64,000 bases of DNA, from the NCBI RefSeq assembly GCF_003601985.1, contig NZ_QZXA01000008.1, forward strand, positions 186,001-250,000, in the 5' to 3' direction. Shown piece by piece: positions 42,402 to 51,771 of the stretch. Numbering within the stretch: the first letter of the stretch is position 1; each line of letters opens with the position of its first letter. Below the pieces are notes generated by a model, which had not been told where the DNA came from, did not search any database, and was given only the letters and a program-made list of their open reading frames with translations. Source of the DNA: Mesorhizobium jarvisii (GTDB lineage: Bacteria > Pseudomonadota > Alphaproteobacteria > Rhizobiales > Rhizobiaceae). The position numbers and the translations under genes were made by a program.

Positions 42402-45051
42402 ATCCGAATTTTTGATCTTTGTAAGATCGCTCACCAGCAGAAGCCGATGGAAGAGATTTCGCCTGCGGCAACGAATTCGGGCCAGCGGCCTGTTCGATGT
42501 GTCGTGGTATATGGTTCAAAATCCGGATTTAGCCCGGAGCGGGAAAGATCCGATCCTGCATTACATCAGGTACGGTGCCGCGGAGTCCCGAAACCCGAGT
42601 CCGGACTTCGACAACGAATACTATCTGGCGAAAAATCCCGACGTGGCCGCCGCGTCGATGAATCCGTTGGATCACTACATTCGATTCGGCAAGAGCGAGG
42701 GGCGCAGCCCCCGACGTGCTCCGGGCACAAATGCCGGCGCCATCCAGAGACCCGACACCTACGGGCCGCGATCCAACGAGAGGCGACCCGCCGCATTAAG
42801 AGCGCGCCTCATTGCCTTCTACCTACCACAGTTTCATCCGATTCCTGAAAATGACGCCTTTTGGGGAAAGGGCTTCACGGAATGGACGAATGTGACACGC
42901 GCGACGCCGCAGTTCGACGATCATTATCAGCCCAGGCGGCCGGCGGACCTCGGCTTCTACGATCTGAGGGTGAAGGACATCCAGAAGGAACAGATCGAGA
43001 TTGCCCTTCAGTACGGCGTCTCGGGGTTCTGCTTTCACTTCTACTGGTTCAACGGCAAGCGCGTCCTCGAGATGCCGATCACACAATTTGTCGAAAATGA
43101 CGCGCACGAACTGGGCTTCTGCATCAATTGGGCAAATGAACCCTGGAGCCGCCGTTGGGATGGGCGCGAGCAGGAGGTGCTGATTGCGCAATCGCATTCA
43201 CCCGAAGACGACCTGGCCTTCATCGAATATGTATCCCGCTATTTTCGCGACCGGCGATACATCCGCATCGGCGGCAAGCCACTCCTGATGATTTACCGGC
43301 CCGGATTGTTTCCGTCAGCCGCTGAAACAGCACAACGCTGGAGAGCCTATTGCCGGGAAGCCGGCATCGGCGAGATTTTTCTTGCCTATCCGCAGTCGTT
43401 CGACAAGGACGATCCCGCCAAATTCGGATTCGACGCCGCCGTCGAATTTCCACCGAATCTTGGGAAATTTCGCGAGATCAGCGACAGAATTCCAACGCTC
43501 AAGAGCGGCTTCAGGGGAAAGATCTTCGACTGGACGGAGCTCCTCAATCGCAGCCGCGCCTACCCACAGGTTCCCTACACGCTGTTTCGCGGACTTTGCC
43601 CTTCCTGGGACAACACCGCACGGAGAATGGAGGCAGCCCACATTCTGATGAACGCATCACCGTCGCGCTACGCAGAATGGCTCGCCAACGCGGTCGCCGA
43701 TACGTGCGATCGTTTCGCCGATTTCGACAGCCGCCTGATCTTCGTCAATGCCTGGAACGAGTGGGCGGAGGGAGCCTATCTCGAGCCCGACGCCCGCTAT
43801 GGATATGCCTATCTGCAAGAGACGCGGAACGTCCTGTCGGCTCCGTCAGCGGCCGGTAAATTCCCCGGGGATGCGTCCTGGCGCGTTTTGTTCGTTTCGC
43901 ACGATGCGGCTCTCGGTGGGGCGCAGGCTTCGTTGATCGACATCGTCCAATGGCTGCAATCGCACACGGAGCTGGAGGTCAAGGTGCTGTGCCTGGCAGG
44001 CGGTGAACGGCTCGAACAGTTTCGACGCATCGTCGATACCGCCCTTCTGGACGATCTGGTTTCGCCGACCGAGACGACCGCCACGAAGCTGGCCCGCATC
44101 GCCGATTGGTACGGTGGCAGACCGGACCTGATCTATTGCAACAGCCTGGCCACCGGCCGTGTGCATGCGCTGCTTGGTGAACTGGACATTCCTATCCTGA
44201 CGCATGCCAGGGAATTGGCAGCGAGCGTCGCCCGATACGCCAAGGACGATATGGAGGATGTCGTTTCCCACACGCGGAGATTCGTTGCGTGTTCGCCAAG
44301 CGTCCGGGACTACCTGGTGGCCGAGCACAAAGTCGAAACGAACGCCATCGACGTCATTCCAAGCGCGGTTCCGCAGCCCGGCGCCGATCCCGGTCAGACG
44401 GAAATCCAGCGTCTTGAACGTCGCCGGCTGGCCGGCTGGCCCGTGGACAAGACCATCGTCCTGGGATCCGGCCTCGCAATGCCATTCCGCAAGGGTGCCG
44501 ACCTGTTTATCGAGGTGGCCCGAATTCTTCGGGCGCGGGGGATTGAGGACTATCATTTCTACTGGCTCGGCTCGTTTCCGGAGCGAGAACGGGATGAGGT
44601 TCTCGGCACCTGGTCGCAGCACCTCGACCGGATGCGGGCGGACGGGTTGGACGAAAAAGTTACATTTCTGGGCGATGTCGACGATGTGAGCGGCTATCTT
44701 CGGGCTGCCGATCTGTTTCTTCTGACATCCCGCGAAGAGCCGTTCGGCCGCGTCATGCTGGAGGCGGCATTCGCCGAGTTGCCGGTGATCTGCTTCGCAG
44801 GCAGCGGCGGGGCGCCGGATTTCGTCGAGGACGATGCCGGCATCATCGTCGAACGGGTCGATCCGGCCGCCATGGCCGATGCCACGCTGAAACTGATCCG
44901 GAACCAGCCGTTGCGGATGCAGCTCGGCAGGCAGGCGGGCGCCAAGGCGCGGCGGCATTTTTCCACCGACCAGGTCTTTCCGCGCCTGCTGTCGACCATG
45001 CGGAAGGTTGCAGGCCAGCGGCCCGCGGTCCCGATCATCGTGCCTAACTAA
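42394..45051 (+). CDS. WbsX-type / GT4 two-domain polysaccharide protein
   Basis: The 885-residue protein has three parts. Residues about 33-108 hold two copies of a repeat of the form Y..NPD ... DP..HYI..G..E.R.P. Residues about 138-490 are a WbsX/GH99-like domain (AFYLPQFHPIPENDAFWGKG, FTEWTNV, INWANEPWSRRWDG, VNAWNEWAEGAYLEPD). Residues about 505-880 are a GT4 transferase (LFVSHDAALGGAQ, LGSGLAMPFRKGADLFIEVA, TSREEPFGRVMLEAAFAELP). TTG 42394 has GAGG 9 bases upstream. It probably builds or trims a cell-surface glycan. The repeat is often found in large rhizobial polysaccharide enzymes. Confidence 0.88.
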   Translation: MDRSEFLIFVRSLTSRSRWKRFRLRQRIRASGLFDVSWYMVQNPDLARSGKDPILHYIRYGAAESRNPSPDFDNEYYLAKNPDVAAASMNPLDHYIRFGKSEGRSPRRAPGTNAGAIQRPDTYGPRSNERRPAALRARLIAFYLPQFHPIPENDAFWGKGFTEWTNVTRATPQFDDHYQPRRPADLGFYDLRVKDIQKEQIEIALQYGVSGFCFHFYWFNGKRVLEMPITQFVENDAHELGFCINWANEPWSRRWDGREQEVLIAQSHSPEDDLAFIEYVSRYFRDRRYIRIGGKPLLMIYRPGLFPSAAETAQRWRAYCREAGIGEIFLAYPQSFDKDDPAKFGFDAAVEFPPNLGKFREISDRIPTLKSGFRGKIFDWTELLNRSRAYPQVPYTLFRGLCPSWDNTARRMEAAHILMNASPSRYAEWLANAVADTCDRFADFDSRLIFVNAWNEWAEGAYLEPDARYGYAYLQETRNVLSAPSAAGKFPGDASWRVLFVSHDAALGGAQASLIDIVQWLQSHTELEVKVLCLAGGERLEQFRRIVDTALLDDLVSPTETTATKLARIADWYGGRPDLIYCNSLATGRVHALLGELDIPILTHARELAASVARYAKDDMEDVVSHTRRFVACSPSVRDYLVAEHKVETNAIDVIPSAVPQPGADPGQTEIQRLERRRLAGWPVDKTIVLGSGLAMPFRKGADLFIEVARILRARGIEDYHFYWLGSFPERERDEVLGTWSQHLDRMRADGLDEKVTFLGDVDDVSGYLRAADLFLLTSREEPFGRVMLEAAFAELPVICFAGSGGAPDFVEDDAGIIVERVDPAAMADATLKLIRNQPLRMQLGRQAGAKARRHFSTDQVFPRLLSTMRKVAGQRPAVPIIVPN

Positions 45052-45062
45052 ATTATGCCCGC

Positions 45063-45401
45063 CTATGTACGATCAGCGCCGTGCAACTGCTTCCGCCGCC
45101 AGGCGGCAGGCGCTTCGCCGACGCGTCCGCGGAAGAACCTTGAGAAATAGGCGGGGTCGTCGAAGCCGATCTCGTAGGCGATGTCTTCGACCGTGCGCAC
45201 GGTGAACAGCAAGAGCCGCTTGGCTTCCAGCAACCGCCGCTCGCTGACGACGCGTTTGACGCCGCTGCCCAGCAACATCCGCGCGGCCTTGTCGAGAAGA
45301 TGCGGCGTCGTGGCCAGCGTCTCGACGTAGCGGTCGACCGGCCAGTTGTCGCGGAAAATGCGCATGACCGTGGAAAGTTCTGCCGCGACGAACCGAACGC
45401 C
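45063..45401 (-). pseudogene. AraC-type regulator, C-terminal remnant
   Basis: The frame encodes about 113 residues. From ATG 45365 it reads RIFRDNWPVDRYVETLA and then the AraC helix-turn-helix pair (TVRTVEDIAYEIGFDDPAYF then SRFFRGRVGEAPAAWRR). The N-terminal sensor domain, normally about 180 residues, is absent. The frame continues upstream to the stop codon of the MarR gene, in the same frame, so the loss looks like a deletion that joined AraC to the MarR region. Whether the stub is expressed is unknown. Confidence 0.75.
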
Positions 45402-45905
45402 TCAGCTCTCACCCTCGATCAGACCCTCCAGGAGATCGAGCAGCTGCTCCAGCTTCTCATGCCCAAGCCGCCGCTCGATGTCGTCGTAGATGACGCGGCG
45501 CTCGGGCGACAGGGCGTCGATCAGGGCGGAACCGGCCGGGGCGATGGTCAGCACGACGCGGCGGCCGTCGCCTTCCGCCTTGTTGCGGGTGATGAACCTT
45601 CGGCCCTCGAGCGCCTTGATGATGCGCGTCAGGCTGGGCGGCAGCACCGATGCACGATCGGCGAGCTCGGTCGCCTCGACCGGGCCGGCCTCACTCAGCA
45701 CGCGCAGCACACGCCATTGCTGCTCGGTGACGTCATGCGCGGCGAGCATCGGGCGAAACCGCGCCATCACCACTTCGCGGGCATGAAGCAGCGCCATTGG
45801 TAAGGAGCGGCGGGTGTTCTCGGGCAGCAAGTGAAATTCTCTCCAGCGCAGGCTTGCAATCGGCAGGCTTTGCCGAGCGCTAGCCCTAAAGCCGGTCACC
45901 TTCAT
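45402..45905 (-). CDS. MarR family regulator, HpaR-like
   Basis: The 167-residue protein has the HpaR-type opening PENTRRSLPMALLHAREVVM, the winged helix (EQQWRVLRVLSEAGPVEATE, then LADRASVLPPSLTRIIKALE) and the wing RNKAEGDGRRVVLTIA. HpaR proteins repress aromatic-acid degradation genes; no such genes are near, so the target is unknown. The start ATG 45905 lacks a strong ribosome site. It diverges from metQ. Confidence 0.87.
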   Translation of the reverse strand: MKVTGFRASARQSLPIASLRWREFHLLPENTRRSLPMALLHAREVVMARFRPMLAAHDVTEQQWRVLRVLSEAGPVEATELADRASVLPPSLTRIIKALEGRRFITRNKAEGDGRRVVLTIAPAGSALIDALSPERRVIYDDIERRLGHEKLEQLLDLLEGLIEGES

Positions 45906-46153
45906 CCCGTATCGTCGCCTCAGGCCTGATGCAAGGCTTGACTTCCGATGTCCCCGGATCGCGGCGCGCTGGCGCCATGGTCGGTCCGGTGCCGTCTTGT
46001 GCTCCGGCCCTTCAAATTTTTGAGAGAATATTCCCGGCTTTGCCGAGAACGGCGAAACACGTTCTTTGATAAAATCGATAGAATTTCTGACGATGTGACC
46101 AAGCTTGGGCAATCCGCCTTGCTGTCATGACTTCACAACCGCAGAGATCAATC

Positions 46154-47008
46154 ATGTCCGACGTCAACAACACTTTGCCCTCTTCCCTTTGGTCAACCCT
46201 CAACCGGCGCGGCGGCCTTGCTCTGCTGTTCGCATCGGCCGTCGCGGTCGGCAGCCTGATGGCGCCGCATGCGTCCTTCGCCGAGGACAAGAAGGCAATC
46301 AAGGTCGGCATCATCAGCGGCGAGGACGAGGATGTCTGGCGCGTCGTGGTCGCCCAGGCCGCCGAGAAGGGCCTGACCATCGAGACCGTGGTGTTCAACG
46401 ATTACACGCAGCCCAACGAAGCGCTCGAGCGCGGCGAGATCGACGCCAACGCCTTCCAGCACCAGCCCTATCTCGACAACCAGATAAAGACTCAAGGCTA
46501 TCACATCGTGCGCGTCGGCTATACCGGGGTCTGGCCGATCGGCCTTTACTCCAAGAAGTACAAGGCGGTCGCCGACCTGCCGGGAGGCGCTGTCATCGGC
46601 GTGCCGAACGACCCGTCCAATGAAGGCCGGGCGCTGCGCGTGCTGCAGAACGAGGGCGTGATCAAGCTGAAGGACGGTACCGGCATTCTGGCCACCACCG
46701 CCGACATTGCGGAGAACCCCAAGAAGGTCGAGATCAAGGAACTTGATGCCGGCATCGTCGGCCGCTCGGTCGAGGATCTCGACGCCGCCGTGGTCAACAC
46801 CGACTGGGCGCTGAAGAGCGGCCTGACGCCGGAAAACCGCATCGCGCAGGAACCCATTGCCGACAATCCGTACCGCAACTTCATCGCGGTCAAGGTCGGC
46901 AATGAAAACGACGCCTGGGTGAAGACGCTGGTGGCCTCGTACCAGAACGACGCGGTCAAGGCCGAGTTCGACAAGGTCTACAAGGGCACCGGCCTCAGCG
47001 CCTATTGA
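46154..47008 (+). CDS. metQ: MetQ-type methionine ABC substrate-binding protein
   Basis: The 284-residue protein belongs to the NlpA/MetQ family (IKVGIISGEDEDVWRVV, NAFQHQPYLD, GVPNDPSNEGRAL, VNTDWALKSGL). The signal region lacks a lipobox cysteine, so it is a soluble periplasmic protein, not a lipoprotein as in E. coli. ATG 46154 is preferred; ATG 46127 is in frame. MetN and MetI genes follow in the same direction. No SAM riboswitch was recognised upstream. Confidence 0.9.
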   Translation: MSDVNNTLPSSLWSTLNRRGGLALLFASAVAVGSLMAPHASFAEDKKAIKVGIISGEDEDVWRVVVAQAAEKGLTIETVVFNDYTQPNEALERGEIDANAFQHQPYLDNQIKTQGYHIVRVGYTGVWPIGLYSKKYKAVADLPGGAVIGVPNDPSNEGRALRVLQNEGVIKLKDGTGILATTADIAENPKKVEIKELDAGIVGRSVEDLDAAVVNTDWALKSGLTPENRIAQEPIADNPYRNFIAVKVGNENDAWVKTLVASYQNDAVKAEFDKVYKGTGLSAY

Positions 47009-47101
47009 TCCGCGACCGGACGCCCGGTTCGAGAGCAAATGCGGTCCGCGCCTGAGCGCGGGCCGCACTTGCATTTTCGGATGGCGAGAGCAGGAACACG
47101 C

Positions 47102-48179
<1,078 letters not shown>

Positions 48180-48199
<20 letters not shown>

Positions 48200-48836
48200 G
48201 CTTCTGCTGCGTTCGATCTGGGAGACGGTGCTGATGACGTCCGCCTCCGGCCTGATCTCGCTGGTCTTCGGCCTGCCGCTTGGGCTGGCCTTGATATCAA
48301 CCGAACGCGGCGGCATCGCCGAAAACCTGTGGGTGAACCGCGTGCTCGGCGCAATCATCAATGGCTTCCGGTCGGTGCCGTTCATCATCCTTCTGGTGGC
48401 GCTGATCCCGCTGACGCGGCTGATCGTCGGCACCTCGATCGGCACCTGGGCGGCGATCGTGCCGCTGTCGATCGCCGCCACGCCCTATTACGCCCGCATC
48501 GCCGAAGTGTCGCTGCGCGAGGTCGATCACGGGCTGATCGAAGCGGCGCGGGCCATGGGCGGCAACCGCTGGACGATCATCGGCGAGGTGCTGGTGCCCG
48601 AGGCGCTGCCTGGCATCGTCGCCGGCTTCACGGTAACGCTGGTGACGCTGATCGGCGCCTCGGCCATGGCCGGCGCCATCGGCGCCGGCGGCCTCGGCGA
48701 CCTCGCCATCCGCTATGGCTACCAGCGCTTCGAGACCTCGGTGATGGTGGCGGTGGTGATCGTGCTGATCATCCTGGTGTGTGGAATCCAGTGGGCGGGG
48801 GATCGATTGGTGGCGCGGCTGGATCGGCGGGGGTGA
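48180..48836 (+). CDS. metI: MetI-type methionine ABC permease
   Basis: The 218-residue permease has five transmembrane helices and the EAA loop LIEAARAMGGNRWTIIGEVL then PEALPGIVAG. GAIGAGGLGDLAIRYGYQRF near the C-terminus is characteristic of MetI. ATG 48180 is chosen over TTG 48174. It is the last gene of the metQNI operon. Confidence 0.94.
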
Positions 48837-48845
48837 GCCGGCGAG

Positions 48846-49421
48846 CTACGCAATGATGTCTTCGATGAGAGCCTGTAGTGGTGCCTCGGACCCACTGAAA
48901 CTGTCAATCATGGCCTGAATCACCCGGTCACGGTCGAGGATATCGGCGTTGAACGTGAAGCCTGCGTGCTCGGCGAGCATGGCAAGGAATGTAAGCTGGG
49001 TACGGCCATTGCCTTCACGAAATGGGTGAACGGCATTGATCTCCGCGATGATGTGCGCCAGATGCTTCGCAAAGCTGACTGTGTCAAGATCAGCCAGATG
49101 GTCGGGGTTGCCGAGTTCGCGGAACACCCGCGCCATCTCACTGGCTATGTGCTCAGGATAACAGAACCAGCTGCCGGCCTTGCCGATGCGGATCGTGCGC
49201 GCCTGGCCCGCCCAGCCATATACATCCTGGAACAAGTGCCGGTGCAGGCTGAGGTAGTGAACGTAGTCGAGTTCGCCTGCCGGAAGAGGCTCATCGGCGC
49301 GAGTCAGGAACAGGGCGAGTTCAACCTCATCGAGTTCGGCCTGATCGCGGACGTCCAGCAGATTGATGAGCACCGTCGTGCCGGGATAGCATAGCGGATC
49401 GAACTCGGCAGCGTAGGCCAA
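48846..49421 (-). CDS. Fic/DOC family protein, toxin-like
   Basis: The 191-residue protein has the Fic active-site motif HPFREGNGR at residues 132-140, which binds ATP phosphates and carries the catalytic histidine H132. The general motif ends in a second arginine (GNGRxxR), but here that position is leucine (L143, in GRTQLTF). The start TTG 49421 follows the upstream small gene by 3 bases. Fic enzymes AMPylate target proteins such as topoisomerases. I recall GRTQL-type members elsewhere, so this may be a subfamily trait. The pairing with the upstream gene resembles VbhT/VbhA. Confidence 0.87.
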   Translation of the reverse strand: MAYAAEFDPLCYPGTTVLINLLDVRDQAELDEVELALFLTRADEPLPAGELDYVHYLSLHRHLFQDVYGWAGQARTIRIGKAGSWFCYPEHIASEMARVFRELGNPDHLADLDTVSFAKHLAHIIAEINAVHPFREGNGRTQLTFLAMLAEHAGFTFNADILDRDRVIQAMIDSFSGSEAPLQALIEDIIA

Positions 49422-49424
49422 TGT

Positions 49425-49631
49425 CTATTTCTTTTTGCGGATTTCTTCCTTGATGAGCGAGCGCCGCTCATCACCGGAGAGTCCGCGCCGCACGCCCTGG
49501 CTAAGTATTTCACCCATGCGAGGGGAGAGCTTCATGCCTTCCACGGCGCTGATTTTCTCGCCGCGCACGCTCGTCAAGACGAACTGGCCTGTCTTGGCCG
49601 AACGGATGATTCTTGAATTAAGTGATTTCAT
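49425..49631 (-). CDS. Small antitoxin-like protein preceding Fic
   Basis: The 68-residue protein ends in a segment like the VbhA/FicA antitoxin: ISAVEGMKLSPRMGEIL then GLSGDERRSLIKEEIRKK, with the (S/T)xxxE(G/N)-like EG at residues about 31-32, although the Ser is shifted by one position. The N-terminal NSRIIRSAKTGQFVL is a separate motif, known from other small DNA-associated proteins but not in VbhA. In VbhA the glutamate blocks the second arginine of Fic; that arginine is missing in the neighbour, so the mode of control may differ. Confidence 0.65.
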   Translation of the reverse strand: MKSLNSRIIRSAKTGQFVLTSVRGEKISAVEGMKLSPRMGEILSQGVRRGLSGDERRSLIKEEIRKKK

Positions 49632-49688
49632 TGGAAGATCGTATCATAACCTCAAGGGCGAGACCAAAACGATTCCAGGCAAGCCGGG

Positions 49689-50819
49689 CTACCCCCTCAA
49701 CCTCATACCCTCCGGATCGAAAAACGGCATCGGCGCCACGACCGCGCGGGTCGGCACGCCATTAATGTCGATGCTGAGTTCGGTACCGACCGCCGTGAAC
49801 GGCAAGCGCAGATGCGCGGTGGCCAGCACCCTGCCGAGAGAGTAGCCGTGGTCGCTGTAGGTGACGATGCCGGCATCCTCGCCATCGGCCAGGATCCTGG
49901 CGTCCGTCGCCGCCGGTTTGTCGCCGTCGAGGATCAGTCCCGTCCAGCGCTCGTCGAGGCCCTTGTCGCGGATTTTGAGCAGCGCTTCGCGGCCGATGAA
50001 ATCGCCCTTGTCGAACTTGATCCAGCGGTCGAGGCCGACATGGAACGGCGTGCGGCTCTCGTCCATGTCGATGCCATGCGCCGGATAGGCCTTTTCCAGG
50101 CCGAGCGTGAACATCGCCAGCACGCCATAGGGTTTCAGGCCGAAGTCCTTGCCGGCCCGCATCAACGTATCCCAGACGGAGGCCGCCTCGTCGGCCGGCA
50201 CGAAGAGTTCGAAGCCGAGCTCGCCGGTGACGCCGGTGCGCGAGATCAGGACGCGAGTGCCATTGACATGGCCCGACGTGAACGCCCAGCGCTTGAGACC
50301 GTCCAGATCGGCATCCGAGATCATCGCCTTCAACAGTTCGCGCGAGCGCGGACCCTGGATGGTCGGGAAGGCGACGGCGGCGGTGATGTCGGTGACATAG
50401 GCCTTGCGGCCCTGGGCATGGTGCTGCAGCCAGGGCAGCATCTTCAGCCGGTTGACCGAGCCGGTGACGAGCATGAAATGCTCAGTCGCCAACCGGAACA
50501 CGGTGAGGTCGTCCATGATGCCGCCATCCTCGCGGCAGACCGTGGAGTAGCGGACCTGGCCCGGCTTCATCGCCGCCGCGTCGTTGACGATGACATGGTT
50601 GACCAGCGCCTCGGCCTCCGGCCCCTTGATGTCCATCTTGCCCATGGTGCTGAGATCCTGCACGCCGACATTGGCGCGCGTGTTCAGGTGCTCGTCGGCG
50701 ATGCCGGAATAATATTTGGCCGAGATGAAATCGCCGCCGACCCGACCCATGGTCGCGCCGAGCCCGACGATGCTGCTGTAGAAGGGGGAACGCCGCTCAG
50801 CCAAGAAGGTCTCCATCAT
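49689..50819 (-). CDS. GcvT-like aminomethyltransferase / folate-binding protein
   Basis: The 376-residue protein has the GcvT fold: an N-terminal folate-binding domain (VGVQDLSTMGKMDIKGPEAE, GIMDDLTVFRLATEHFMLVT), the GVTGELGFELFVP motif and a C-terminal barrel. It is not glycine-cleavage GcvT itself by neighbourhood; related proteins demethylate dimethylglycine, sarcosine or similar compounds with tetrahydrofolate. Alternative starts lie at 50819 and 50816. Downstream of the hyu genes and binding protein on the same strand, it may join one catabolic unit. Confidence 0.83.
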   Translation of the reverse strand: MMETFLAERRSPFYSSIVGLGATMGRVGGDFISAKYYSGIADEHLNTRANVGVQDLSTMGKMDIKGPEAEALVNHVIVNDAAAMKPGQVRYSTVCREDGGIMDDLTVFRLATEHFMLVTGSVNRLKMLPWLQHHAQGRKAYVTDITAAVAFPTIQGPRSRELLKAMISDADLDGLKRWAFTSGHVNGTRVLISRTGVTGELGFELFVPADEAASVWDTLMRAGKDFGLKPYGVLAMFTLGLEKAYPAHGIDMDESRTPFHVGLDRWIKFDKGDFIGREALLKIRDKGLDERWTGLILDGDKPAATDARILADGEDAGIVTYSDHGYSLGRVLATAHLRLPFTAVGTELSIDINGVPTRAVVAPMPFFDPEGMRLRG

Positions 50820-50873
50820 TCATGAAAAGCAGCAGCGCCAAGCGGCGCTGCCGGAAGGCATTGGTTGCCGGTC

Positions 50874-51647
50874 TCAGTTGCCGTAGACGTCGAAGGCAAA
50901 ATACTTGTCGTTGATTTCCTTGTATTTGCCGTTGGCGCGCAAGGCGTCGATCGCCGCATTGAACTTACCGGCAAGTTCCTTGTTGCCCTTCTGCAGGGCG
51001 ATGCCGACGCCGGGTCCGTGAATGGCCGGATCGGCCGTCAGCGTGCCGAGCAGCTTGCAGCAGGCGCCATCGGGCTTCTTCAGCCATTCTGTCAGGATGA
51101 TCGAGCCGTCCATCATGGCGTCGAGGCGGCCATTGGCCATGTCGGTGCGGGCATCGTCGCCGGTCGGGTAGGCCTTGACGGTCGAGCCCGCATATTTCTG
51201 CTCGGCGAATTTCTGGTGGATGGTGGCGGTCTGCACGCCGAGCGCCTTGCCCTTCAAATCGTCGGGTGAGGTGCCCGCGATGGTCGAATCCTTCGGCACG
51301 GCGATGGCCGGCGGCGTCTGGTAATATTTGTGGGTGAACTCGACCTTCTCGGCCCGCTCGGGCGTAATGGTGATGTTGATGATGGCATCGAACTTGCCGG
51401 CTTGCAGCGCCGGAATAGAGCCGTCGAAATCCTGAACGGTGAATTCGCATTCGGCCTTCATCTCAGCACACAACGCCTTGCCGAGATCGATGTCGAAGCC
51501 GCCCAGCGTGCCGTCGGCATTGGCATAGTTGAAGGGCGGATAGGCGCCCTCGGTGCCGATCCTGAGCTTGTCCTGGGCGCTGGCGGCACCGCTGGCAAGG
51601 GTAAGGGCGACGGAAGCGGCAAGCACGAAACGACCGAAAAGACGCAT
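50874..51647 (-). CDS. Amino-acid ABC substrate-binding protein, HisJ/ArgT type
   Basis: The 257-residue periplasmic protein has a signal peptide (cleavage after ASA, near residue 24) and the type-II fold of polar amino-acid binders: LRIGTEGAYPPFNYANADGT, LGGFDIDLGKAL and FDGSIPALQAGKFDAI. Cysteines in CAEMKAEC and GACCKLL may form disulfides, as in HisJ. No permease or ATPase is near, so it must use another transporter or act as a sensor. GGAGA precedes ATG 51647. Confidence 0.9.
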   Translation of the reverse strand: MRLFGRFVLAASVALTLASGAASAQDKLRIGTEGAYPPFNYANADGTLGGFDIDLGKALCAEMKAECEFTVQDFDGSIPALQAGKFDAIINITITPERAEKVEFTHKYYQTPPAIAVPKDSTIAGTSPDDLKGKALGVQTATIHQKFAEQKYAGSTVKAYPTGDDARTDMANGRLDAMMDGSIILTEWLKKPDGACCKLLGTLTADPAIHGPGVGIALQKGNKELAGKFNAAIDALRANGKYKEINDKYFAFDVYGN

Positions 51648-51771
51648 GTTCCAGATCTCCGTTGACTGGGGAAGTCTACGGGCTTTGGTGCTTTCGGCGG
51701 AGACGGAAGCGACATGTGCTGCGGCGATCACGGCGCCGTGAGCGATCCACGCCGTGGCGGATAGCAGTGCG

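Noticed and set aside
45906..46153. SAM riboswitch upstream of metQ
   Set aside because: The sequence lacks the conserved SAM-II core and has no convincing pseudoknot or terminator.
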